64,000 nt of DNA from Lentisphaerota bacterium (lineage in GTDB: Bacteria > Verrucomicrobiota > Lentisphaeria > Victivallales > UBA1829), in contig SUVR01000003.1 in assembly GCA_015061915.1 (NCBI GenBank), forward strand, positions 152,367 to 216,366, given 5' to 3'. The position numbers and the translations under genes are program-made. This document shows positions 40,081-49,784 of the stretch, piece by piece. Under the pieces are notes generated by a model. That model had not been told where the DNA came from. It worked only from the letters and a program-made list of their open reading frames with translations, and did not search any database. Position 1 is the stretch's first letter. Each line of letters starts with the position of its first letter.

Positions 40081-41187
40081 TTACAGGATCAGTTGTTCTG
40101 CGATGGAATTCCAGAATTCGAGACCGGTCTTTGTCGCGCGGCATGACTCGGAATTGAAGCTGATCAGCCCCTGATCCTGTAAAGCATTTAATATATTTTT
40201 TGTTTCAGCGTCGCACCAGGTCCTGCACCCGGTAGCGGCGCTGAACTTTTCTTTATTCCAGCCCTTGACAGTGCGCAGCCCCATAATGAGAACTTCCCGG
40301 ATGCGTGCGGGGCGACTGATCCGGTCCCAATCCGCCTCCGCGCCAGCCAACCAGGCTGTCAGATCGGCCTGTTCGGTCCATCGGTCAGTGCCATCGAAAG
40401 AAGTGGCGGATGGACCCAGCCCCAGATATGTTTCTCCGAACCAGACATTACAATTATGTTTTGCCTCAAATCCCCTTTTGGCGTAATTGGATATCTCATA
40501 CCGTTCCATTCCGTACGCAGCTGAAACTTCGTCAACGGTGTGCCACATATCGGATGCCAGATCATCATCAGCGGCTTTCAGCCCATGCGTAATGGCATAA
40601 GGCGTATTTTCTTCCGGAGTCAGGGCGTATGCCGAGAGATGTTCCACGCCCAGGTCCATAGCACGCTTCAAATCTTCTTTCCATTGTGCCAGTGTTTCCC
40701 CCGGGACCGCATACATAAGGTCGACCCCGATATTGTTCAGCCCCGCATCCCGCAGCAGTGACAGCGCCGGGACAATCTTTTCCGTATGAATGGGGTATCG
40801 TCCGAGGACTTTTCTTTTTTCCTCCCGGAAACTTTGAACACCCATACTGATGCGGTTGACATATTTACCCAGCACGGCAGCCCGTTCAGCAGTGATGGTT
40901 TCCGGGTTTGCTTCGCTGGTGATCTCTGCACCAGGTACAAGGCGGATCTCCGAAAGAACGGTTTGAAAGATCTTTTCCAGCAGATCGTGATCCGGCAGAG
41001 TTGGAGTTCCGCCGCCGAAGTAAAGGGTCTTCACCTGTTGGAGGCGATGTGCATTTTTCTGCAGATCACGCCGGATTTTTTCCAGCCAGCGTTCGTGCAT
41101 GGTGCGGGAACTGTTTTCTACCGAATAAAAAGCACAGTAATCGCACTTTTTTGCGCAGAAAGGGACGTGGATGTAGAGGTTTTCCAT
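40081..41187 (-). CDS. hemW: HemW-like radical SAM protein (coproporphyrinogen III oxidase-like)
   Basis: 368 residues. Radical SAM cluster motif CAKKCDYC near residues 11-18 (CxxxCxxC with aromatic Y), FGGGTPTL (SAM binding), the HemW-typical ISMGVQSF and NIGVDLMYAVPGET, and a HemN_C winged-helix tail. HemW binds and transfers haem rather than oxidising coproporphyrinogen. The true HemN has an extra N-terminal segment that is absent here. The start codon overlaps the surA-like stop (TGATG). Its stop lies 10 bp from the convergent phage gp36-like gene with no terminator between them. Confidence 0.9.
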   Translation of the reverse strand: MENLYIHVPFCAKKCDYCAFYSVENSSRTMHERWLEKIRRDLQKNAHRLQQVKTLYFGGGTPTLPDHDLLEKIFQTVLSEIRLVPGAEITSEANPETITAERAAVLGKYVNRISMGVQSFREEKRKVLGRYPIHTEKIVPALSLLRDAGLNNIGVDLMYAVPGETLAQWKEDLKRAMDLGVEHLSAYALTPEENTPYAITHGLKAADDDLASDMWHTVDEVSAAYGMERYEISNYAKRGFEAKHNCNVWFGETYLGLGPSATSFDGTDRWTEQADLTAWLAGAEADWDRISRPARIREVLIMGLRTVKGWNKEKFSAATGCRTWCDAETKNILNALQDQGLISFNSESCRATKTGLEFWNSIAEQLIL

Positions 41188-42176
41188 CAGATATAATACT
41201 GGATCAGAGCTTTTGCCCGGAGGCGTTTGCCGTACTCTTCGCGTTTCTTCCGGATGGCATCCCGGCGGAGTTGTTCTTCCAGTTCCGGAGCGATTTTTTC
41301 AAAAGGAATGGGCGTGGACAGCTGCAGACGGAAGATCCGTATGAAAAAGATCGCTTCAGCTGTATCGACCGGTCCGATGACATCACCGGATTTTTTGTCT
41401 TTGAGTGCGACCTGAAATTCGGGACGCAGCTTCGGTACCTCAATGGATGTGATAAAGCCGTTCCGGGGACCGTCAGAATACTCATCCATCAACTTGGAAA
41501 AAAGTTCTTCACCGGCGCCGGAGGAAAGGACCGAGCTGAGTTTTTCAGCCGTTGCTGTCGCAGCGATTCCGGATCTGGGATTTTCTTTGTTCAGCTGGAT
41601 CATCTGAAATTCGACCTTTGCGGGATGAGTCCAGCGCTCAATGTTTTTCTGATATTCGTTGTAAACATCCTTTGGAGTAACAACGACCTGCTTATCGCAG
41701 TTGCGGATGAGGATCACGTTGACGATGATCCGCTCCCGCATTTTTTTCCGCAGATCAGCAAGGGACATATTTCTTTGTTTCAGTTGGAGTTCCAGTTCCT
41801 TCCGGGTAAGTCCACCGAACATTTTTGCGTGTTCGTCGATCATATTTTCAATCATCTGATCCGGCACCTGAAAAGGATCTTCTTCATATTCCTTGCAAAT
41901 GAGACGGCGTGTAATGATGTCCTCCAGGGCAGTTCTGCGGAGTTTTTCGATCTCCCGGTTGAGCCGTTCCCCGGTATACATTACCGCAAGTTCCCGCTCA
42001 AACGCGGCAGTTTCCAGAACAACATCCAACAAAGTGACCGGCTCTCCATTGACCGATGCCAGAACGGAATTGATACTTGCACCGCCCGGCACGGAAACAG
42101 CATCCGCTGCAGAGAGATCTGCCATTGCACAACTGAAGATGATCAGCAGGATCAACAAAGAATTTTTGACAGTCAT
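41187..42176 (-). CDS. SurA-like periplasmic foldase/peptidyl-prolyl isomerase
   Basis: 329 residues with a signal peptide (cleavage near LSAAD). The SurA N-terminal chaperone region is visible (ASVNGEPVTLLDVVLETAA; RTALEDIITRRLICKEY), followed by a parvulin-like segment (HPAKVEFQMIQLNKENP; FSKLMDEYSDGPRNGFIT; FQVALKDKKSGDVIGPVDTAEAIFFIRI). It would help outer-membrane proteins fold. The second ATG (42176) is chosen because AAAGG abuts the first at 42182 and is well spaced from the second. One parvulin domain instead of the two in E. coli SurA. Operon with hemW and the membrane protein upstream. Confidence 0.85.
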   Translation of the reverse strand: MTVKNSLLILLIIFSCAMADLSAADAVSVPGGASINSVLASVNGEPVTLLDVVLETAAFERELAVMYTGERLNREIEKLRRTALEDIITRRLICKEYEEDPFQVPDQMIENMIDEHAKMFGGLTRKELELQLKQRNMSLADLRKKMRERIIVNVILIRNCDKQVVVTPKDVYNEYQKNIERWTHPAKVEFQMIQLNKENPRSGIAATATAEKLSSVLSSGAGEELFSKLMDEYSDGPRNGFITSIEVPKLRPEFQVALKDKKSGDVIGPVDTAEAIFFIRIFRLQLSTPIPFEKIAPELEEQLRRDAIRKKREEYGKRLRAKALIQYYI

Positions 42177-42231
42177 TTTCATCCTTTCAGGAGTGAGTTA
42201 TCAGCGTAATATAGCACCGTATCTGTTCTTT

Positions 42232-44070
42232 TCAAATGGGCAAAACGGGGAATAATCCGGCAGCAATGAGAGCAACTGCCATACCGACAAACAGCCATAC
42301 TTTCGGGTAGACCTGCAGTTCGGGAGCCAGTTCAGGTGTTTCCCGGTTCAGAAATGCTTTCAGTGTCATTGCTGCGATCATGGCAGCGGCAGCCGGAAGA
42401 TTCCAGCCGAGCAGGATCAGGGCAATAACCACCAGCAGCGGCAGACATTGGTATTTATTCCACTTTTCTTTTGCCGCTGCAGCGGAGAGAAACAGACAGG
42501 TCGCACAGAAAACAGTGGCAAGAGCCGGCAGCAGAGAAAAGAACGGTCCGCATCCCATTGCAGTTCCCATGAGAACGGAACCGGCAAGGAGGAGCATAAC
42601 CAGCAGACCTGTTTCAAAGGCTTTGAAGCAGGGTTTTTGTACCGGTTTCCACGAAATGAAGTAACGGAGCAGCAGATAGATCCCGATCAGAGCCGCCAGC
42701 ACGATTCCGTGCCACCGGACCAGAAAATGGAGAAATGCCGTCCGGGAAGGCGGATTTTTCTGTTGAAGCAGTATCGGGTGGAAGGGTCTGTTTGCCAGCG
42801 TGGTATCTTGGATCGGAAATTCATTAGAGACAAGAGCGGGAAAAACGAGCTGCATCACATCCTTGTATCCGGCAAGGGCAGGCGGGAGATTTTCTGCCAG
42901 TTGTGCGCTGTCCAGCAGGGGATCTTTCCGGTCTTTCCGGCAGAGAAAAAGGGCGCCGGACCCCATCGGGAGCCATGCGGTGCGTCCGGTCAGTTTACCC
43001 TCTTTGTCTTTGACGGGTGCGGGCATGGAGTTGTAAATGGTCCTGTTCTGTTCTTCGGTACCTCCGGCATAGACGGCAAGAACGCCGTTTTCCGGCAGTC
43101 GGTCAAAGATTTGCCGGAAAAATGTTGCAGTGGAAAGGAAAGCTGCCGACCGCTCGGTGGGAACCGGCGGCGATACAAAGATCAGATCCGTTTCCCCGAT
43201 AAATTCATGGATCTCTGCCGGTGCGAAGAAATCCGGTTTCAAAAACGGCAGAAGCCGTTGAGAGTTTTGGGAAAGGTCCGGAAAGATGTTCCGGATCTCT
43301 GCCGAAAAGCCATATTTTTTCAGGGGGGAGAGGAGACGGGAAACCGGCAGCGGTTCATGCTCAATGACCGTGATCCGGACGGGGGTATCATCCGTGCGTT
43401 TTTCCTGACAGAGCGCAGCCAGCAGGGAGATGAAATACTGTTCCTGCTGAATGGGCTGGAGGCGGTGTTGTTGTTGGAAGCTGATCCGGCTGTTCTGTTC
43501 TCTGTTTTTCAGGAGCAGACCGGAGACGGTGATCAGGACCACCAGAGAAAGGAACAGCGGAATCCCTGTAATGATTCTTTGTCTGCCTCTGGTTCCTGCG
43601 GCAAAATAAGCGCATAACAGGCAGAATTGTGCGAGGGGAAGCAGAATGAAATTCAGGTAGCGGATCACCGGTCTGGATGGGGAAAAAAGCAATCCGGCTG
43701 CGATCACTCCGAGAAGGACCGGAGTGATGATCCCCCTGTTGTCCGGGACACCTGCGAAGACCATCCCCGCCAGGATTCCGAGCAGGATCAGTTCTGCGCC
43801 GTTCAGCAGTGTGGGCGGGATCAGCGTACTGCAGACCAGGATCGCAAAAAATCCGGTATGCAGCAGAAACCGGTTCAGAGTATTCCATTTTTTTCTGCAC
43901 AGAAAGATGCCGAGTGCCAATGCGGCAAACACAGCAGGGATCACCGCGAAAGCGGAGACTTCAGAAGCACCGGAAGTCTGCAGGAAAAAGATCCGGTAGA
44001 AGATCTGGCTTGTCAGAAGCAGAGCAGGAATAAAGCAGAGGTATTTTTCGGATATGCTGAAACGGAACAT
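42232..44070 (-). CDS. Polytopic membrane protein with a spermidine-synthase-like domain
   Basis: 612 residues: about six helices at the N-terminus (to residue 190), a soluble segment of about 200 residues, then about four helices. The soluble part (VRITVIEHEPLPVSRLLSPLKKYGF; ETDLIFVSPPVPTERSAAFLSTATFFRQIFDRLPENGVLAVY) follows the pattern of polyamine aminopropyltransferase (SpeE)-like Rossmann domains found in fused membrane proteins of Planctomycetota and others. The usual Gly-rich GGG motif before it and the catalytic DxxD are not obvious, so enzymatic activity is doubtful. Ribosome site is weak. No polyamine genes nearby. Function unknown. Confidence 0.55.
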   Translation of the reverse strand: MFRFSISEKYLCFIPALLLTSQIFYRIFFLQTSGASEVSAFAVIPAVFAALALGIFLCRKKWNTLNRFLLHTGFFAILVCSTLIPPTLLNGAELILLGILAGMVFAGVPDNRGIITPVLLGVIAAGLLFSPSRPVIRYLNFILLPLAQFCLLCAYFAAGTRGRQRIITGIPLFLSLVVLITVSGLLLKNREQNSRISFQQQHRLQPIQQEQYFISLLAALCQEKRTDDTPVRITVIEHEPLPVSRLLSPLKKYGFSAEIRNIFPDLSQNSQRLLPFLKPDFFAPAEIHEFIGETDLIFVSPPVPTERSAAFLSTATFFRQIFDRLPENGVLAVYAGGTEEQNRTIYNSMPAPVKDKEGKLTGRTAWLPMGSGALFLCRKDRKDPLLDSAQLAENLPPALAGYKDVMQLVFPALVSNEFPIQDTTLANRPFHPILLQQKNPPSRTAFLHFLVRWHGIVLAALIGIYLLLRYFISWKPVQKPCFKAFETGLLVMLLLAGSVLMGTAMGCGPFFSLLPALATVFCATCLFLSAAAAKEKWNKYQCLPLLVVIALILLGWNLPAAAAMIAAMTLKAFLNRETPELAPELQVYPKVWLFVGMAVALIAAGLFPVLPI

Positions 44071-44156
44071 AAGTCACCGGAGCCGGATTCAAGAGACGAA
44101 AAACGCCGTCTTGTCAAGCAGACAAACGGCATTTTCCGGTTTACAGTTCAAAGTGA

Positions 44157-45302
44157 TCACTGCTGGCGTTCAGGATCGATGAAAATCTTGACTTTCGTGC
44201 CTTCCGCCAGTTCTGCGCCTGCGGTGATTTCCGGGTTCAGAGCGAGGATGCTGGCGACTGAGCGGCCATTGATCCGGGCGAATTCTTCCACGGTGACCTT
44301 CTTATCCGCTTTCAGCACCATGATATCCCAGCTTTCCACAACGGGAGCGGACTTCGCAACCGGTTTTGCAGCAAGCTTTGCAGCCGGTTTGGCGGCGGGA
44401 GCTGCTTCTGCGGCAGGATTGTCAAAATCCGTTCCGAAGATGTCGTCGGCATCTACCGGTTTTTCCGGGAGAGAAGCAGAGGGCTGCGCTTTGGTTTCCG
44501 CCTTTTTGGGGGCGGCTTCCGGCTGTTTCACCGTTTTTGCTGCCGTTTTTTCCGGGGTTTTTGCTGCTGCTTTTTTGACAGGCTCGGTTTTTGCACCGGG
44601 CTTCCTGACCTTATCCATCGGGATCACCAGTTTCTGCCCGATCTTCAGAATGGAATCGACTTTGATATTATTGGCTTTGGCAATTTCGATATAGGGAACC
44701 TTATACTGGACTGCCAGTTTGCTGAGCATATCACCTTTTTTGACCACGTGGATCACGGTTTTTGCATCCGTTTCCTTTGCCGTTTCCTTTGCAGGTTCTT
44801 TTACCGGCTCTTTCACCGGTTCTTTCACCGGTTCTTCCTTCTTGGGAACGGGAACTTTTTTCACATCATCCACTTTTTTCGCGTCCTTGAGGGCGACTTT
44901 GTCTGCCGGGATGAAGATCGTCTGCCCGGCAGTCAGCTTTGCAGTGACGGCGAGACCGTTGCGGAATGCGATGTCCTTTTCTGCGACGCCGAAGATGCGG
45001 GTGAGATCGGCGAGGGTTTCACCTTTCTGTACCGTGTAAACGATATCGGGCGTTGTGGGGATGTTTTCATCCGGCTTGAGAACAGGTTTGACTTCGGGTT
45101 TGACTTCGGGTTTGACTTCGGGCTTTGCCGCCGGTTCAACCACAGGCTTAACTTCCGGCTTGACTTCGGGAACGGGGACGGGTTTTTCCAGGTAGAAGTC
45201 TTCCGGGGGATCTCCTGCAACCCAGTTCGGGGAACAGCCGGCGGTCAATGCGGTCAAGCCGCAGATAGCGGCAGTAAGGAAAAGATTGCTTTTTTTGTTC
45301 AC
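44157..45302 (-). CDS. LysM-domain lipoprotein
   Basis: 381 residues. Starts at a GTG (45302) with GGAGG 5 bp upstream; signal peptide ends ALTAGC (Cys about 24). A linker of (KPEV) repeats precedes two clear LysM domains (YTVQKGETLADLTRIFGVAEKDI; HVVKKGDMLSKLAVQYKVPYIEIAKAN), with a third degenerate one at the C-terminus (WDIMVLKADKKVTVEEFARINGRS). Linkers carry KEPVKEPVKEP and KPAAKLAAKPVAK repeats. LysM binds peptidoglycan N-acetylglucosamine; a structural or amidase-recruiting envelope role is likely. No peptidase domain is attached. An upstream ATG at 45344 gives a longer, less convincing signal. Confidence 0.85.
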   Translation of the reverse strand: MNKKSNLFLTAAICGLTALTAGCSPNWVAGDPPEDFYLEKPVPVPEVKPEVKPVVEPAAKPEVKPEVKPEVKPVLKPDENIPTTPDIVYTVQKGETLADLTRIFGVAEKDIAFRNGLAVTAKLTAGQTIFIPADKVALKDAKKVDDVKKVPVPKKEEPVKEPVKEPVKEPAKETAKETDAKTVIHVVKKGDMLSKLAVQYKVPYIEIAKANNIKVDSILKIGQKLVIPMDKVRKPGAKTEPVKKAAAKTPEKTAAKTVKQPEAAPKKAETKAQPSASLPEKPVDADDIFGTDFDNPAAEAAPAAKPAAKLAAKPVAKSAPVVESWDIMVLKADKKVTVEEFARINGRSVASILALNPEITAGAELAEGTKVKIFIDPERQQ

Positions 45303-45379
45303 GGTAACCTCCGTTATGTGAAATAGTTTTTTGTTATTCGTCATGTCATCCCTATATAGTAAAGCAAATCTGCGATTTT

Positions 45380-47953
45380 TCAATGTTGAAATTGAGGAAA
45401 ATCGCAAAAATTTTCAGGAGAAACGGCAGTCATGACCCGGAAAGGCTGTCCGAGAAGGTTTTTTGCGGCGCGGTTCATTCCCTCGCGGGTCAGCGTTTTC
45501 ACTTCTTCCAGCTGCTGCCAGATCCTTGCGGCGCCTTTGCCGCGGTATTCATCAACGGCACAGTTTTCCGCCAGTTTTCCGGCATCCTGCATTTTGTCTG
45601 CGATCTCGAAACGGATCTTTGCGACGGCGGCATCAAATTCCTCCGGATCGAAGCCCTGTTCCACCCGGATCTTCCGTTCTTCCTCAAAGAGGGAGAGGAC
45701 TTCTTTTTCAGCGCCGGGTTTTGTTCCAGCCAGATAGGTCATATAAGAGGCGTGATCCGTGATGACAGGAGACAGAGCCGTGTAGTATGCCAACCCCCGT
45801 TCCTCCCGGACCGTTTTGAACAGGCGGGATGCCATTCCGTTTGATGCGATCAGGACCAGGGAATCTGTCAGCTGATATTCGCTGCAAGTTACCATTGGGA
45901 AGCCATACATAACGACGGATTGCGCTTTTTCCATCGTCTTTGCGATCGTTTTTACGCCGGATTTTCCGGAATGATCCGCCACCGGAGCCAGCATTTTTTC
46001 TTTGCTCCACGGCATCGTGCTGAAAATTTCCCGGATGGTGTTTTCCGCTTCGTTTTCTGTAATATCTCCGGAGATTGCAGCCACGGTCTGAGTGGGGGAG
46101 AGGATCCGGTGATAGAAATCTTCCACAGCGGAGCGCTCCATCACTTTCAGCGACGCCAAATCATCTTCCTCCGTCATGCCCAGCGGGTGATTTTCAAGAA
46201 TGGCGGCGCGGGTCAGCATTTTTGCCACGGTCCGCGGTTCGGCGAGATCGCTTTCCAGATCCCGCTGAAGCATGGCGTTTTCCCGTTCAAATACATCCTG
46301 CGCCAGCAGCGGTTCGCTGAACATACTTTTGAGGAGATCGGTCATAAGAGGGAGCTGATCCTTCATACAGCTGGCGGAAACTTTGATGTGATAGGTTCTG
46401 TTTTCCACGGAAAGTTCCAGTGCATTGTCATCCAGCAGCGAATCGAACATTTCTTCGTTGTATTTCGCCGTACCGCAGGTGAGCATGGAGGTCATCAGTT
46501 CGGTAACGCCTGCGTTATCCTTTGTCTCATAAACATTTCCGCCGGGGAAACAGAATGTGAAATGTACCAGCGGCAGTGTATGATCTTCCAGCGTGATGAG
46601 GCGTTGTCCGGCAGGAAGATTTTTGACTTCCGGGCAGGTGAAGGTTCTGGCGTTCCCGGTGGAGCAGGATTTCGTTTTGCGGTCGGTTTCCGGCATCTGA
46701 AGGACCAGGGTTTCGCCGGATGTGCCGTGATATTTCTCCGCAATCTCCATCATTTCCTCGCGGGTGATGGAGCGGACCAGTTCCGGATAATGTTCCAGTT
46801 CTTCCAGAGGCTTGTTTTCAACGAAACGGCTGGAGATGAGTCTGCCCAGCCCCCGGTTGCTGCGGAGAATATCCCAGAATCCGCGTTCGATCCCGGTTGC
46901 GATCCGGTCCAGCTCGTTCTGTGCCACCGGCTCCCGTTTCAGCGTATCCAGAACAGTCCGGATGCCTTCGACCGTCTTTTCCGCATTTTCCGGAGCAGCG
47001 ACGGCAAGAATGGTGGAAAGAGCGCTTTCCTGTGCATCAAACCGGCTGGCGACCACTTCATCTGCGATCTGCTGTTTTGTGACCAGTTCCCGTACAAGAC
47101 GGGCGCTTTCCGTGCCGGCAAGGATCTTGGAAAAGACCTCCTGTGCGATCTTGTCTTTCTGGGTCCGGTTCGGTTCTTTGTATGCGAAAGCGATCCAGCC
47201 GAGGGGATTGTTGTAATAAGTCTGTTCAAAACGGGCGGCAGTCTGGACGGGTTCTGCCGGCAGCACCGGTTCATCCAGTCTGCCCAGCCGCCAGGAGGAG
47301 GCGAGATCGGTCAGGTGTGCGATGACGGCTTCCGGTTCCACATCCCCGGCGACCACAAAAGCGGTGCGTGAGGGGGAATAGCGCAGGTCATAATAGGCTT
47401 TCATCCGTGCGCGGTCAACTTCCCGGATCTTTTCATCGTATCCGATAATGGGGATCCGTGCCGGATAACGGGTGAATGCCGTTTTGAGCATAGTCTCATA
47501 GAGAAGTGTGTACGGGTTGTCAATGCGCATTGCGCTTTCCCGCAGGATCACATTTTTTTCGTGTTGGAACCGTTCTTCGGGAAAAAGCGGACGGGCGATC
47601 ATGCCGTAAAGCATATCCAGCGCTTCATTGACCGCGAAGGGCGGTACTTCCATGTAGTACTGTGTGGAATTGTATCCGGTGCTGGCATTGAGATTGCCGC
47701 CCAGTGCATTGACACGGTCTGCAATATCCGTATGACCCGGATGGGTTTCCGTGCCGGAAAAGACCATGTGTTCCAGAAAATGGGAAAGTCCGCAGCCGAG
47801 AAATTCTCCTTCGTGAATACTTCCGGTCCGGACGACCGCCTGCGTGAAAATAGTGCCGCTGCCGGGGCGGGGATACACATATATTTTCAGCCCGTTCGGC
47901 AGTTCAGAACAGACGGTTTTCTCTGCAATGGATGGGGTCGTATTCCGTGTCAT
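45380..47953 (-). CDS. M16 family zinc metallopeptidase (insulinase/pitrilysin-like)
   Basis: 857 residues comprising two tandem M16 halves. The N-terminal half is active-site competent: the inverted zinc motif H58-F-L-E61-H62 (HFLEH) and the downstream E near 138-145 (NVILRESAMRIDNP). The C-terminal half (VHFTFCFPGGNVYETKDNAGVTELM) lacks the motif, as in other two-domain M16 proteins. No signal peptide is evident at the N-terminus, so it may be cytosolic or exported by another route. GAGGTG precedes the ATG, whose ATGA overlaps the stop of the Minf_1886 gene, so the two are coupled. Substrate unknown. Confidence 0.9.
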   Translation of the reverse strand: MTRNTTPSIAEKTVCSELPNGLKIYVYPRPGSGTIFTQAVVRTGSIHEGEFLGCGLSHFLEHMVFSGTETHPGHTDIADRVNALGGNLNASTGYNSTQYYMEVPPFAVNEALDMLYGMIARPLFPEERFQHEKNVILRESAMRIDNPYTLLYETMLKTAFTRYPARIPIIGYDEKIREVDRARMKAYYDLRYSPSRTAFVVAGDVEPEAVIAHLTDLASSWRLGRLDEPVLPAEPVQTAARFEQTYYNNPLGWIAFAYKEPNRTQKDKIAQEVFSKILAGTESARLVRELVTKQQIADEVVASRFDAQESALSTILAVAAPENAEKTVEGIRTVLDTLKREPVAQNELDRIATGIERGFWDILRSNRGLGRLISSRFVENKPLEELEHYPELVRSITREEMMEIAEKYHGTSGETLVLQMPETDRKTKSCSTGNARTFTCPEVKNLPAGQRLITLEDHTLPLVHFTFCFPGGNVYETKDNAGVTELMTSMLTCGTAKYNEEMFDSLLDDNALELSVENRTYHIKVSASCMKDQLPLMTDLLKSMFSEPLLAQDVFERENAMLQRDLESDLAEPRTVAKMLTRAAILENHPLGMTEEDDLASLKVMERSAVEDFYHRILSPTQTVAAISGDITENEAENTIREIFSTMPWSKEKMLAPVADHSGKSGVKTIAKTMEKAQSVVMYGFPMVTCSEYQLTDSLVLIASNGMASRLFKTVREERGLAYYTALSPVITDHASYMTYLAGTKPGAEKEVLSLFEEERKIRVEQGFDPEEFDAAVAKIRFEIADKMQDAGKLAENCAVDEYRGKGAARIWQQLEEVKTLTREGMNRAAKNLLGQPFRVMTAVSPENFCDFPQFQH

Positions 47954-48384
47954 TGTTCACCTCCTGACTCGTGTTCATCCAAACCTTTTTCCGCGTTCAT
48001 TTTTTTTCGCATGAGGATCCGGCTCATTGCGCCCACCAGATCATCGATCCCGTCAAAATCCTCCAGCCGGTCATTGGGACCGGCAGAAAGAAGACCGGCA
48101 CCGATCATAGCATAAACCGTATTGCCAATGTCGCGTCCGGAGCGGAAATTCCAGTATTCCAGCACATCCGGAGCGAGAAAACCGTATTGCAGTGCAGCAA
48201 ATTCCAGGATCCCACGCAACAGTTCCTGACCGGTTACGTGCCGTTCCACTCCCTGTTTATCTGTCCGCTGGTGGGAGTGAACCGTGTATTGGACTCCTGC
48301 GGAGACGAATTTATACGCCGCCACAGGGTACTTCGGATCACGGGACACGATCCCGTAGAGCGCTTTTTCTTCGTTTTTATCCAT
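47950..48384 (-). CDS. Minf_1886 family protein, function unknown
   Basis: 144 residues. The sequence DPKYPVAAYKFVSAGVQYTV, HVTGQELLRGILEFAALQYGFLAPDVLEYWN and RSGRDIGNTVYAMIGAGLLSAGPNDRLEDF matches the family restricted to Verrucomicrobiota and Planctomycetota relatives (Minf_1886, TIGR04138) as I remember it. It is a soluble helical protein with no enzyme motif. It overlaps the M16 peptidase gene by 4 bp. The family is useful as a taxonomic marker for this window, but nothing about its biochemistry can be read here. AAGGA lies about 10 bp before the start. Confidence 0.8.
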   Translation of the reverse strand: MDKNEEKALYGIVSRDPKYPVAAYKFVSAGVQYTVHSHQRTDKQGVERHVTGQELLRGILEFAALQYGFLAPDVLEYWNFRSGRDIGNTVYAMIGAGLLSAGPNDRLEDFDGIDDLVGAMSRILMRKKMNAEKGLDEHESGGEQ

Positions 48385-48539
48385 AATTTTTGCATCCTTT
48401 CAAAAAAATTTGCAAGTAATATAATACTTCATCTTGAAAAATCCATATGTTAAATGTATTTTAAAAGGAGAAATTTTCTGAAAGATAAAAAAATAACGAA
48501 GTACCAAACCAATAACTTTAATATAAGGAGCGACTCTCA

Positions 48540-49742
48540 ATGAAGGTCATCGTTGCTTATTCGGGCGGACTTGATACATCCGTCATCGTCAAATGGGTCA
48601 AGAACACTTACAATGCAGAAGTCATCTGCTACTGTGCAGACGTCGGTCAGGCGGAAGAAACTGCCGGTCTGGAAGAAAAGGCGATCCGTACCGGTGCCTC
48701 CAAGTGCTATGTGGAAGACCTGACCGAAGAATTTGCCCGCGATTTCATCTTCCCCATGATGCAGGCAAATGCCATCTATGAAGGCAACTACCTGCTGGGT
48801 ACCTCCATTGCCCGCCCCCTCATCGCCAAGCGTCTGGTCGACATCTGCAAGCAGGAAGGCGCTGATGCCATCTGCCACGGTGCCACCGGCAAGGGTAACG
48901 ACCAGGTCCGTTTCGAGCTGAACGCTTATGCGCTGGACCCCGCCACCAAGATCATCGCCGCGTGGCGCGATCCCAACTGGAACTTCCACTCCCGCTCCGA
49001 AATGATCGAGTATGCCCGTCAGAACGACATCCCGGTCAGCAGCACCCTCAAGAAGCCCTACTCCATGGACCGCAACCTGCTGCACATCTCCTTTGAAGGC
49101 GGTATTCTGGAAGATCCCTGGACCGAATGTCCGGAAGAAATCAATGTCATGACCAAGCCCCTTTCCCAGGCTGCTGACGAAGCAGAAGATGTGATCATCG
49201 AATTCGTCAAGGGTATCCCCGTCAAGGTCAACGGCGAAGAACTCTCCCCGGCGAACATCATGCGCAAGCTGAACGAACTTGGCTCCAAGCACGCAGTCGG
49301 CAGAGTCGACATCGTGGAAAACCGTTTTGTCGGTATGAAGAGCCGCGGCGTGTACGAAACACCTGCCGGCACCATTCTCTACTACGCACACCGCGCTCTG
49401 GAACAGATCACCATGGACCGCGAAGTCATGTTCCTGCGTGACTCCTTCATCCCCACCTATGCGAAACTGATCTACAACGGTTTCTGGTACGCTCCGGAAC
49501 GGGAAATGCTCCAGGCTGCTATCACAGACAGCCAGAAGTTCGTCACCGGCGAAGTTCGCGTCAAACTGTTCAAGGGTGCCTGCCACGTGACCGGCCGCCG
49601 CTCTCCGTACAGCCTCTACGATGTGAACCTCTCCACCTTTGAAGAAGACGATGTTTACGACCAGAAGGATGCCGGCGGGTTCATCAAGCTGAATTCCCTG
49701 CGTCTCCGCACGCTGGCAAAGAGCGCGCAGCACAGATATTGA
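48540..49742 (+). CDS. argG: Argininosuccinate synthase
   Basis: 400 residues, full length. ATP-dependent condensation of citrulline and aspartate in arginine synthesis. The N-terminal [10 protein letters not shown] (residues 6-15) is the PP-loop; [24 protein letters not shown] (citrulline/ATP site), [13 protein letters not shown] and [21 protein letters not shown] are typical of ArgG. AAGGAG 8 bp before the ATG. A TTGAAA-17-TATTTT promoter candidate lies at 48434-48462. It is followed after 42 bp by serA, possibly one transcript. Codons are strongly biased toward C-ending forms, suggesting high expression. Confidence 0.97.
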   Translation: MKVIVAYSGGLDTSVIVKWVKNTYNAEVICYCADVGQAEETAGLEEKAIRTGASKCYVEDLTEEFARDFIFPMMQANAIYEGNYLLGTSIARPLIAKRLVDICKQEGADAICHGATGKGNDQVRFELNAYALDPATKIIAAWRDPNWNFHSRSEMIEYARQNDIPVSSTLKKPYSMDRNLLHISFEGGILEDPWTECPEEINVMTKPLSQAADEAEDVIIEFVKGIPVKVNGEELSPANIMRKLNELGSKHAVGRVDIVENRFVGMKSRGVYETPAGTILYYAHRALEQITMDREVMFLRDSFIPTYAKLIYNGFWYAPEREMLQAAITDSQKFVTGEVRVKLFKGACHVTGRRSPYSLYDVNLSTFEEDDVYDQKDAGGFIKLNSLRLRTLAKSAQHRY

Positions 49743-49784
49743 TCCCCCTGTTACCGGAAAATTCAAGATAAGGAATTTGTGAAA

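Noticed and set aside
40075..40146. Fifth phage gene starting after gp36
   Set aside because: The frame ends after about 23 codons and lies on the complementary strand of the hemW 3' end; more likely a remnant.
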